From: Hirudinaria manillensis
Taxonomy: Eukaryota > Annelida > Clitellata > Hirudinida > Hirudinidae
Assembly: GCA_034509925.1 (NCBI GenBank)
Contig: CM067533.1
Location: 9,923,156-9,987,155 of the forward strand
Direction: 5' to 3'
DNA length: 64,000 nt
The notes beneath the pieces were generated by a model. That model searched no databases. It saw only the letters and a list, made by a program, of their open reading frames with translations, and was not told the DNA's origin. Shown here in pieces: positions 1 to 11,238 of the stretch (position 1 is the stretch's first letter; each line of letters begins with the position of its first letter). A program made the position numbers and the translations under genes.

Positions 1-232
1 AATTTTCAAATTGACCTTACAAGCTGAATTTAAATATTAGAATATTGTTCATATATTTTTATATTTAGATATCTACCCTCCAAGATATCCAAATAGATTC
101 TAAAGCAGTTTTTAATTGTTCTACTATTTAAGTAGCAACCCTATCCTCGTACGTATTATATTATAACGACATTATTAACGACGTCGCTCGGAGCAGGATC
201 GACGATCCGTTGAAAATTCAAACGTCACTCAC

Positions 233-371
233 TACAATCCACCACATTGTTCATTTCCACTGACCACTGAGGACTCTTGCCAAAATTCACTGCCTGTTCT
301 GACTATTATAATATTAACCATTTCACTCGAACTTTCAATAAACCAAAGGAGTATTATTATTATTATTATCA

Positions 372-426
<55 letters not shown>

Positions 427-1959
427 CATTATTATTATTATTATTATTATTATCATTATTATTATTATTCATGTCAATTGATTAAAACTATTCGAGGAAC
501 TTTCCTCCTTTTCCACGTTCAACGAAGGGAGCCACCAGGTCGATGATGGTGCGAGCCTCGTCTGCTTTTCTATGCAATTCTCCCTGATTCATGGCCAAAT
601 GTTCAACGGGTCTCATAAGAAGACCTTTTGAATTATTTCAATTACCATGCTATTTTAAAAACATTTCATTAATAAGTAATCAATAAAAATCTAGAATAGA
701 TTGAAAAACATCTCTCTAGCATTGGAGATGGATTAGGGTTAGGGTCAGAATAACTGGAGCAGGGTTAGGGTTAGGGTCAGAATACCTGGAGCAGGTATTG
801 TTTGTTATAATTAATTATCAAATAATTACTTCTAAAACGACCCTGTTATGATGTTATCCTTTAATAACACAATCATTATCATCACTCACATGAGAGATAA
901 TTCTGCTGGCACATCCTCCTTCTCATGCTTTTTCTCCAGTGTTTCAAAGGCTTGCTTTCCTCCAACAATTTGTTATTTTTCTTTTTATTCAATCCATCCT
1001 TACACCACCCTCTGTTCGTGTCATCCGCCCTTTTCCAATCCTTCAATTCATCCTAAGGAAATAAAGGCCATAAAGTTTGCTAACCACGTGACAAACTAGT
1101 GAATATTAATGTAATAAGTTACAAACTAGTGAAAATATTGTCTAACCAACAAATTGTCCAACCTACAAACAAATGAAAATATTGTCTAACCTTATTTTTT
1201 TTATCTTCCTTCAAAAAATCCTCAACACTCCCAAGAATGCTATGGGGAATGATTTTTCCATCTGATCCAAATTTTCCAGCACCAGAATTCTTGGATTCTT
1301 CATCTATAAGGATTATTTGTCAAATGTATTACAAATTTAGGTGATACAAGCAAAGCAAATCACCTTTTTTGAATATAGGCTCTTTTAAAGGGGCATCTGG
1401 ATGGGCTGGAATTGCCACAGCAACCTTTGTTCTGGAAAATGCACTCTACTCGTTACTCAAAGCATTAAAAGTGGATCAGCTAAATATTACCAAAGTTATT
1501 GTTTAAAAGAAACTATTTTTAAAGTGAATTTGGACATGAAGCCCTGATTAGCTCACTTATTGGAGTTCGAACATCTGAATGGCTTCAATTTCTGAACTGC
1601 AACAAAGTTTAAACGTTTCTCCTCCTTGGGATATTTTACTGGTTTTGGCTCATGAACCTGTCAAAATTAGAATCGCCATATATTCAAAAACTAAATTTAC
1701 CGTTTGAATTGCATTTACGTTTTTCAAGTCCCCATGTTTGACTTCCAAAACTTCTACTGATTTGTCAAAAATTGGCTTTATTACATGGTTTAAAAAACGC
1801 TTGTTTGAAAACGTTTCTACAATTTTCAGTGACTTGAAACTCTCTTCATCTGTAACGAAATGCATATTTGTTTCAAGAGTTTACAGAACAAAACAAAAAC
1901 GATAAACCTGTTTTAAAATCTATATTTGACACTCGTTTTTTTAAAACGTTTGAATTCAT
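233..1959 (-). CDS. MYCBPAP-like axonemal protein, N-terminal part (runs off left edge)
   Basis: Eight exons are visible on the minus strand: 1908-1959 (ATG at 1959), 1701-1849, 1557-1657, 1364-1431, 1191-1303, 890-1052, 517-624 and 233-302. All have GT-AG borders and matching phases. The gene must continue left of base 1, because the last exon ends in a strong donor (GTGAGT) in phase 2. The protein is basic and lacks a signal peptide or membrane segment. The diagnostic stretch is W-R-K-S-M-R-R-R-M-C-Q-Q, then RPVEHLAMNQGE, then RTGSEFWQ. This order resembles, from memory, the conserved block of MYCBP-associated protein (AMAP-1), a testis and cilium protein that binds MYCBP. The name is an inference; the exon chain is seen directly. 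It is divergent from the GAK gene, 284 bp away. Intron 1658-1700 is only 43 nt. Confidence 0.6.
352..469. repeat. (ATT)n microsatellite with ATC interruptions
   Basis: About 118 bp of TAT/ATT trinucleotide repeat, broken by several ATC units, inside the intron between exons 302 and 517 of the minus-strand gene. Long poly-Tyr and poly-Ile reading frames across it come from the repeat and are not genes. Confidence 0.95.
732..796. repeat. Duplicated TTAGGG-containing island
   Basis: Two near-identical copies of about 33 bp sit in an intron of the MYCBPAP-like gene. Each carries GGGTTAGGGT followed by cagaatA(A/C)CTGGAGCAGG. TTAGGG is the usual animal telomere unit, so this is a small interstitial telomere-type island. 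Confidence 0.7.
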
Positions 1960-2243
1960 TTGTATATCTTCCGACCAAAAATAAGCTTTTCAAAGTTGTG
2001 AATAAATCTTTTTGAGCAGTTTCTATAGAAACAGATCTTCATACCTTTATGGGCTGTGCTCACGCTAAAACGTGAAATAATAATGATTTTATATTTAACA
2101 GTATTTTATTACACTTTAATTAAATATAAATATTTTCTTGACAAGCATTTTGTCAGCAAACACTAGGGTTTCGTTAAAATAATAACATGACAATTGTTTA
2201 TACGTTTACCGTGTTCTCTCCCGATTAATGTGATCGTTTGAAG
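1960..2243. promoter_or_regulatory. Probable bidirectional promoter (MYCBPAP-like / GAK)
   Basis: The start codons of two divergent genes lie at 1959 (minus) and 2244 (plus), so both promoters must fit in or overlap these 284 bp. The stretch is AT-rich and has no clear TATA box placed for either gene. This is inferred from geometry only; the real transcription starts are not visible, and 5' UTR exons could exist. Confidence 0.45.
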
Positions 2244-5200
2244 ATGGCCGAATTTTTGAAATCTGCTCTAGGTTATTTAGGGAATAATTTACCCGGTCAG
2301 CAAGATAATGAATTTGTTGGTCAAAACGTCGAGATGGGAGATTTTAAATTGCGAGTGAAAAGAGTCATTGCCGAAGGTTTGCTCTCATACTTATTGGTTG
2401 ATATTAATTATTAAAAACTAGTCAACTTCAAATGGTAAAGTAAAGATGGTCCACTTTTAATTTTTTGCTACATGGGTATATTACTTATATATCAAATGAC
2501 TTTTAAAATGGTTTTCGTATTGTGAAGTAATTATGTCGATAAGTAGTACTGTAGTATTGTACCTAATTGTATCGTACCATAAGTTGAATTTAACGAGTTA
2601 TTTTACATTTTTACCTTCTTGCTCACATGTTCACATTAACTTTTCTTTGGGTTCTATGTTTTCAATCTTTTTGTGGTATTTTAAATTCTCAAAATACATT
2701 TAAATTTTATAATTCATTTGAAGGTGGTTTTGCTTTCGTCTTTGTTGCACAAGATAGTAAAAGTGGAAAGGAATATGCCCTCAAAGTAAGTAAATGACTC
2801 TCAATAAAATATTGTGAAATAACACAGCTTAACTTTTTAAGAGATTGCTATCCAGTGATGCTGACAAAACAAAGAGCATAATAAATGAAATTACATGTTT
2901 GGTGGGTGGTGTTTATTGTTTTTGATGAACATCTAGTGAAAATACAATATTACAATTTTATCAGATGTATAGCTATTATAAAATAAGTTAAGATTGTACT
3001 GTGTAGATCAATAGAATAGAAAAGCAGATCAATAGAATAATTGAAATAATGAAATTATATCAGAAAAGAGTTTCGGGACATCCGAACATCATCCAGTTCG
3101 TGGCGGCTGCAAGCATCGGAAAGGAGGAGTCGGGGCACGGACAGGCAGAATTCCTCATTCTCACCGAGCTTTGTTCGGGTCGGTCGTCGGAGCGAAAATG
3201 ACGACGTTTGTCGACGTCGTTGTCGGTTAATGTCTCATATAAATAATGTTTTATCAGGGGGAGAATTAATCGACGTGTTGAAAAGTCACGGCTCGAGTCC
3301 CGACCTGGTGCTGAAGATATTCTATCAGACTTGTTCGGCAGTTCGCCATCTGCACGGGCAAAAACCTCCGTTGTCTCACAGAGACTTGAAGGTGTCCATC
3401 ACGTTTTAATGTTGTTAACATTTTTAATATTAAAATTCTGATTGATTTCAGGTAGAAAACCTTCTCCTGAGTTCTCAGAGGAAGATCAAACTTTGCGACT
3501 TCGGCAGTTGCACGACCGCCGTCCACTACCCCGACGTTACGTGGTCTGCCACCAGGAGGAGTCTCGTGGAAGATGAGGTCTACAGGAATTCAATGATTTC
3601 AACTCGTAGAATAACTCACGATTCGATGATTTCAGCTCGCAAGGTGCACGACTCCGATGTACAGAGCTCCCGAGATGCTCGACCTATATCAGAATCTTCC
3701 TATCAACGAGCAGGCAGACATCTGGGTCGGTGCATGCATAAGTGCCACCTCATTATGATAATTATTTATTGTGAAGTTTACTTGAGAAATGAATTATTAA
3801 TGTAATAGTAATTAATGAATTATTAATGTAACAGTCATTAATAGTAAACGAAGACTCGGCAACGATATCCCGCGGGAATTGAATCCCTCGTAAAAGATAA
3901 AACAAATTTCTGCAAATTTTTTTTGTTTACAGGCTTTGGGCTGCGTGCTGTTCTATCTTTGTTTTGGAGTCCATCCGTTCGAAGATTCGGCCAAATTGAG
4001 AATCATCAACGGCAATTTCACCATTCCTCCTTCCGACATCAAATTCATCGATTTCCACGAACTAATCCGTTAGTTTTTTTCTTCACAAAAAAAATCAAAT
4101 ATCGATAATTGTAAATATTATTACATTTATTACTGCTATTTATTGCATTATTATTGTCGACGTCGCTTTCTTCACCAGGAACGATGTTGCGAGTCCATCC
4201 GATGGAGAGACCGAACGTGGTCGACGTCTTGGAAAAATTGCAGGAAATAGCAACTAGGCTGGGTGTTAATCCAGAAAGTTCCATAGATTTACCCCTCCAA
4301 AGAGGTTATCCTTACGATGTCATCACGATTTCATTAAATGCAATGAGGTTGAAAATGTCTGATTTAATTTGTGCGGAACATTTCAGAACGACCTCCGACG
4401 ATCCTGCAACGACCGGACGACAATTCTTCGAGAAACTCTCCTTCCCTCCACCCGTGCGGCAGCCAAGGTCCCTTGCCTGCTCTTCCAGTCAATGCGGGAG
4501 GCAGTGGATTCAATTTGTTTGGACAACTCAAAGAGGGAGCAGCTATCCTGGTCAAGAATGTCAGGGAGGCTTCTTCCAAAGTTGTTGAATCTGTGTCCCA
4601 GTGAGTTGTTGTTATTCACTTTCATATTCTGCGATCACTTATTGAAGTTGTTATTGTTCTTGGTTATATAGCATTATGTTAATTTGTATGTTAACACACA
4701 AGGAAGGAATTAAACTATTTGCTTTAAAGTAAATTCAAAAGCATATCTGGAATATTAATTGGCCTGGCCATAGAAAATATTGTAAACAATCTCCGGTCAA
4801 CGAGGGGCGTGTCTCTATGTTAATTGCCCAATTAGCATCATCTTTGATGAATAAATGGGTCTCAAATGGAAGTCAAAGGTCGTTTGTGGTCGTTGCATGA
4901 GACAAGGTTGTTGTTGTTAAACAACATTTTGATGTTTTGATGAGGTCAACATGTTTGTTTCTGCTGCAAACTCTTGGAAGAGGTAATTATTTGGTAAATG
5001 TATTTCTCAATAATTTGATCTGAGTTGATGGTCATTACTTGTGCTGTACAGAAACAATCAAGTCAAGCAGTGAATTTTTGCACAATGAGTTACAGTAATG
5101 CATTGCCAAGTCTCTTCTAAGAATGAAATAATATTCTTTTCCATCTCTAATTTGACAAGAATAAATGTAAATATGTTTTTAAACATATGAAAAATATACT

Positions 5201-8200
5201 TCTGAAGTCTGCAGTGAAGCCATGTTATTAACAACGTTCATTAAAACCAGGTCGGTCAACAAGGGCGACTTGGACATCAGCTACCTGACCACGAGGCTGA
5301 TCGTCATGTCGTACCCCGGCGACGGGGTTGACTTCCCGGGCAAGAACCACGTCGACGACGTGCGGACGTATCTCGACGATCGCCATCCTTGCTCCTACGC
5401 AGTCTACAATCTTTCAGGGAGGACGTACAAAGCTGCCAAATTCGAGAATCGAGTGAGACGTTCATCCGAGCGTCGGATTCGTTTAGATTGCACGTTGTCG
5501 GCGATAAAAATAATTCCGTTCGTCCCGTTTACGTCCCGAGTTGCATTCTATTTTTGATTTTTTATTGTAACTTTGTTTATTTAATTATTGAACGAATTTT
5601 GACCGATTACCCGACCGTGAATCTCTCAGGTGTCCGACTGCGGATGGAAACAAGGCAGGTCTCCGCCATTTTTTCTGCTTCTTTCCATCTGTCAGAACAT
5701 GCACAGGTGGCAGAAACAGTTTGCCAAGAATGTCTGCGTAATCCATTGCGTCGTGAGTCGTAATTCGTTAATCCATCTGAATTGCTTTAAGCATTTTTTG
5801 ATATATTTTTTCAAATATATTTATTTTATTAAATATACACATATCTCTCGAAGGATGGAAAGACCTCTTCGGCCGTGGTCTCCTGTTCCTTTCTTTGTTA
5901 TTCGAAGCTCGTCGACAGTCTGGAAAAAGCCATAATTCTATTTTCAAGACGAAGGGGAAATCCGGTTCTGAGTGCATCTCAGAAGAGGTGGGCGGAGTGA
6001 CGCCCGATGTTATTTAATTTCCTCGATCGATAATTTTATCCGGTCGGTGCCGTGAAAACTTACACGGTGCCCTTTATATGTTGTCAAGATGCAACGTTAT
6101 CACTAATTATAATAATAATAACAACATTGGTGTTGATTGAACAAACATTGAATTTGAAAAGAATGATGAATAATGAAATATTCTTCAGATACATAAATTA
6201 CATACTGGAATTAGCCAATGAGACGTCACCCTCCGTGTTTCCTTGGCCTCACAACAGATCCATTCATCTCCATCAGGTGCTCATACATCCTGTTCCATGC
6301 TTTAACAAACTCAAGTTAGTTGTGCATAACTGCCATTGTTTTGTTTTTTAGATTCAAGGGTGTCTGTCGTTTTATAAAATATGATCGATGATGTCGATAA
6401 GATGCACAGATATCATAAGATACAGATATCATAAGATGCAGATATCATAAGATGCAGATATCATAAGATACAGATATCATAAGATACAGATATCATAAGA
6501 TGCAGATATCATAAGATACAGATATCATAAGATACAGATATCATAAGATGCAGATATCATAAGATGCACAGATATCATAAGATGCAGATATCATAAGAGA
6601 TAAACCAAAAATTTTAAAAAAATTATAATCTGAAACCATTGCATAGGAACGGCTGCAGGCCTTACGTGGAGGTCTTTGTGGGGGAAGAGAGAGTAGTCAC
6701 CACCATGCAGGAATATGAATCCATGAGGTGACCTTTGACCTGACTTGAATCGATTCACAAGCTGTCGAACTAACGCCCTTCGACACAAATAATTATTCAG
6801 ATTTAATTTTTTTTTAAAGTTTATGAAAAAGTTAAATGGGTTTTATCTTCATTAATTATTAATTAATTAATATAATTATTATTTTAATAATATCATCTCA
6901 GGTCTTACACCGTCGTCGACGGGAAAATCCTGATTGCACTGAATGCCATGCTAACGGACGACGTGGTGGTGTGCGTGTATCACGCCAGGTCAACCATCGG
7001 AAGTAAAGTTCAAGGAAAGGTCGAGGACTTTTAAGTGACATTAATTTAAATTTAATTTAAATTTAATTTCAGAAATCTTTGAAACTTTGTAGGTCACGTC
7101 ACTGAAAATCTTTGACATCCAATTTTTCTGTGGATTCATTAATCCTGGGACAAAAGAAATGAATTTCAAACTGTAAGTCGTTGTCATCATTTATTTATAT
7201 TTTTATTTATTTATATTTTTTCATTGATGGCTTGCACGTCCGGTCCGAAGTGTAAATGATTTTGTTGGCGATTCGTTTTTCCTTAGTTCGTTGACCCGAG
7301 ACTCGGAACGATCGATTAATTTTCAGGAACGACCTGGACAACCTGGACTCGGCAGACAAGTACCCCGAGGGGTTCGGGGTGACTCTCGGAGTTTCCGTGT
7401 CGGAGACGGAGGATCGACCTTCTGACGTGCTCAAGTCTTTGAGGGAAGGAAGCACGAAGAAGCATTCCTCTCCAAAGCATGTCGTATCTTCTGAAATGGA
7501 ACTGCAAAGGATAAACAAGGAGCTGAACTCGGGTTTGTAGATTATCGTTCGTTGTTGTGATTTAAATGCATCCTGCATTTATGAACTGTTGAAGCACTAA
7601 ATAGCTTTCAATTTTACAATGAAATAATTCATTGTGATTTTTTCATAGCCCTGCAGTCGAATCCAAAGACGATCGAATGCAAGCAACAATCGACTCCTTT
7701 CGACGATTCTCCGTCCCCGAGGCCGCAATCCAAGTTCTTCGTGCCCCTCGAAGTCCCCCGAAGCGGACCGAAAGCAAAACCCGGCTGCAGAGGACCTCCT
7801 CCGGAGAAGCCCCCTCCTCCAAAAATAGCATCCAATCGTAACAACCTCCTCGAAGGATTGGATTGGCAGAGCGACTCAAAAGCACCTGCGGGTTCAGACG
7901 ACAATCTGTCCAGAAGAGAAGAAAGCATCGACTTTGACAATTTTTCAAAGGAAAGGAATCGGTCGGAACCCGTGTCTGGCGAAAGGTCGCATCTCGAAGA
8001 AAGTAGTAAAAACTTGCAGAGCGATTGGGGCAAGTTAGTGGATGTGGGAGAGACCACGGCAGAAGCGCCAGACAGGAATTTGTGCGACAAAGAACCATTT
8101 TCCGAAGAAGACGACCCGTTCCGCATAGGATCCTCGGATCCCACGAACCTGGAACTTCTGACGGGATGCGGAGCGACGAACGCGACTCGAAGTTCGGTCG

Positions 8201-10000
8201 AAGGACAAAATTATGCCTCGTTCGATTTGTTTTCGGAACGACCTCCGACCTCGGCAGAGACCGAACGATCGAACGATCCTTTTGAAAATGGCATGCAGAC
8301 GTCTGTCGAAGAGGCAAAAAAAGTTCAAATGACTTCTGAATTTTCATCATTCCATTCTTCCTTTGACCCCTTCAACTCAATTCCCTCTGCAAAACAAGGG
8401 AAGAGCTCCACCCCTCCCGCGTGTCGGGACGGTGCGAGAGACGACGAAGATTTTCTTTCCTTCCTGGAGAACATTTCCAACGGAACCCCTGCGATTCCGA
8501 GTCCCGTCGCAGATCGGCGCTCGTCCGAAGTCGTTTCGAAACCCGCGAAGTCCGGATCTTCGGACGACCTCCTGGGAACCTGGAACCACGAAAATCTCGC
8601 TTCCATGCCTCGTCCTTCGAGCTTCGTGGCGTTCCGCCCCCCTCCGTCGTCTCCGGCGCTCGGGTCTTCGACGGTCGGAAGCGAAGGGCAGACCTGCGGC
8701 AGTCGTCCTCCCCTCGACGGATCGTTCGCTCGACAAAGAGATTCTAATTTCGATCCCTTTTCAAAATTCGGTCGGTGATGTTTTTATAACGATTATTAGC
8801 AGAAGAGCTATGCGTGGAATGCATTGAGAACGAATTTACTCTTGCAGCAGACTTAAACTTAGCTTCCAAGACATTCCAGCAGAGGGTCTCCTCTCCTAAT
8901 TCATCTTCCCCGAGCAGACCTTCGACTGCGACCTTCTCATCAGGCAAATTTCATTTTATGATCCTCGTATCAAATAACATCGAGTCGCTTACTTTATTTA
9001 TTTTTAATTTTTATTATTTTTTTTTATTTGCAATTTGTTTACATGGCACGGCAAAGACAGAGGTGCTTCGTTCGAGAAACACGGTTGCCAAGTCAACTTG
9101 CACACCTTTTTATTACGATTTAATCAAATTAATAAGTTAAAATTTTATTACGATTAATCCAAATTAATATTAAGTTAAAATTAACCAATAGCAATGGATT
9201 TTAAATAAATCTCATTTCCCCGACCAGCTCAACAGCATCAAAACAACAACTTTTCTGCTGCCTTCTTTCGACCTGCAAATCCAACTCCCAACGCCGGTTT
9301 TTCCAGCGTCATTGGAAACAGGGCAGATAGGGGCCTCAAGAAACCCTTTGGTGTGTGGTTTGATATCTCGTGGAACATAATTTATAATGTATAACTAATG
9401 CTGAAATTATAATAATTTGTTTTTATTGTTTCCACTACTGCCATAATTATGCTTACGTTATTGAGGTTGTGGCTTATTTTATTATACTTTTGTCATCTCA
9501 GGTCCCAAACCGGTGGTGCCCGAAGATGCATTTGGAGATCTCCTGGGTGGTTTCACTTCCACCTCTCGAAAGGAACCAAAGACCATCAAGGAAATGCGTA
9601 GGGAGATGGAGTCCAAGGAAATGGACCCTGAACGATCGAAGGTCAGGGAATGGATCGAGGGTAAAGAAAGGAACATCAGAGCATTGCTCTGCTCCCTACA
9701 TACGGTCCTGTGGGAGGGAGAGGAAAGGTGGAAAGAAGTGGGGATGCACCAGCTCGTGAGTGCCGATCAAGTCAAGAAGGTATACAGGAAGGCGGTGCTC
9801 TCCGTCCATCCGGACAAGGTGGGTCTCCTTCGGAAAAGCGGATTTTTGCCGCGCTCGAGTTACGCTTCCGTAATTAATGACTTAAATGACGTTCACAGTT
9901 GGCAGGTCACCCCCAAGAAAATTTGGCTCGCATGATATTCATCGAGCTCAGCGATGCTTGGACTGAATTTGAAGAATCTGGAATGAAGAATTTGTGCTGA
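2244..10000 (+). CDS. GAK: Cyclin-G-associated kinase (GAK): NAK kinase, PTEN-like, C2 and J domains
   Basis: Clathrin-uncoating cofactor: its J domain recruits Hsc70 to clathrin coats, and its kinase phosphorylates AP adaptors. Exons: 2244-2376, 2724-2785, 2842-2901, 3064-3178, 3258-3391, 3452-3577, 3636-3725, 3933-4068, 4179-4304, 4387-4600, 5251-5452, 5630-5752, 5854-5987, 6189-6314, 6647-6727, 6902-7019, 7093-7172, 7327-7532, 7649-8770, 8848-8943, 9228-9350, 9502-9818, 9899-10000. These give 1341 aa (human is about 1311). The kinase is at about 40-325, with GGFAFVF loop, YALK, HRDLK, CDFGS and APE. The PTEN-like domain is at about 400-550; its HCVDGKTS loop lacks the catalytic Arg, as is usual in auxilins. 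The C2 domain follows to about 700. The disordered part carries four DPF (AP2-type) and several DLL (clathrin-type) motifs. The J domain has HPDK near 1305-1308. The kinase and J domain identify GAK rather than neuronal auxilin. The intron after 8943 starts with GC. Confidence 0.96.
6403..6598. repeat. 16-18 bp minisatellite, unit CAGATATCATAAGAT(A/G)
   Basis: About twelve tandem copies of AGATATCATAAGATRC lie in the GAK intron 6315-6646, just upstream of the C2-domain exon. Copies differ at the A/G position and by an occasional extra CA. Confidence 0.9.
8944..9227 (+). other. GC-AG intron in GAK
   Basis: The exon ending at 8943 (...CTCATCAG) is followed by GCAAAT, not GT. The next exon begins after CGACCAG at 9228. 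Only this border keeps the phase (G plus CT gives Ala) between the two flanking coding exons, and the full CDS then totals 4026 nt. GC donors are a known minor class. Confidence 0.75.
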
Positions 10001-11232
10001 CGAACGACTCGCATAGTTCTGCAGTTTACGATGCCAAAGTCAACGACGGCTTAGAAAGGTCGGTGGTCTCGAGCGTTAGCTTAAACGTGAACATGCACGT
10101 CTCGTCTGCGGTCTTCCCTCCGTCGTCATCCCGTTTTATCTTTCACTCCAGGCTCAGAGCTGAATTGAACTTCAATTGGCCAATTATGTTTATATGGATT
10201 AGATCTAATTAGAAGTGCAAATGTACAAATATCTATTGATCTGTGAATTACAATTAGAGGTAGAAATGCATAAATGTTTATCATTCTTTTCGTCCTATTA
10301 TTAAGCCTATCGTTGATCATGTCCGTGAAGCTTGACATTTAAAGTTTATCATTTAATTAATATTTAGTTTCATTAATGTACTTGCTACGTCTCAATGACC
10401 TGTTGACATCATCTCGTTTGCTGCCTCCGAGGGTGTGTTGAGTTATGACAATCAATATTATTAACATTATTAATCAATTTGATTTATTAAACATTGAATT
10501 ATTTTAATTAGTTTTCTTTTTTCTGCCGAGAAAGGCGACGGTCGGTCGATGCGAAATGATTAAACGAAATACGTGGCCGATCGGATTGATTTTCAAAACT
10601 TTTAATTTTGTTTTGTTTCAATTATCATTGAAAAGAAATTAAATCTTTGCTTCAAGCAATTATTTAACCCAATAGGTTCCTACTTTGAATGAAACTTGCA
10701 ACCCTTTAGTCATCCTATTTGCATTTTTTTCAAGAATATCTTTAATTAATTAAATTTAATTAATGTTTCAAGATATCCCAGAATGTCTGTTAAATGCTGC
10801 CAGCGTTTTAAATAGATAATGTAAACCATGAATTGTATTTACTCAGTACAACATGAGTGTACATTGGCAATGAACAACAGAAACTAAGAAATCAAAATAT
10901 AGCCATTTTTAGTTTAACTTAGCAGTTAAGATGGTCTTAATGCTAGATCACTTGATCGGATTTCAAATTGAAATCACTGTTGCCAAAAAGTAAGACCCTA
11001 ATTAATATTCATTATCATAACTTTTCCAGGTTTCACTGGCATTTTCCCATTCATGAATATAAAAAAATTAATTTGTTCAAATGATGCAAAATTATTCTAT
11101 AAATTCAAAGATTTAATAAAGTTTAAGCCAAACTTCAATTGACCAGAAAATCTTCTAACCTACATTTGGCAGAATAGATTTTATCAGATATTAATTATAA
11201 TAATAATATAGTGTTTTAGTAAACATTGAGGG
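10001..11232. other. Intergenic gap between convergent GAK and ACOT7
   Basis: AT-rich sequence with no exon chain I could support on either strand. It holds the 3' UTR of GAK; the poly(A) site of GAK was not obvious. Confidence 0.6.
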
Positions 11233-11238
11233 TTTATT
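11233..11238 (-). promoter_or_regulatory. Poly(A) signal AATAAA directly after the ACOT7 stop
   Basis: On the minus strand AATAAA begins at the base following the TGA stop (11239-11241). The 3' UTR would be about 15-30 nt if this signal is used. Confidence 0.6.

Noticed and set aside
882-1052. Stop TGA at 882 as the end of the MYCBPAP-like gene
   Set aside because: A strong GTGAGT donor just before it joins in phase to 517-624 and then to the GSEFW exon, so the gene continues leftward.
7643-8350. 235 aa and 171 aa minus-strand frames
   Set aside because: They are antisense shadows of the large GAK exon 7649-8770, whose plus-strand reading carries DPF motifs and joins in phase.
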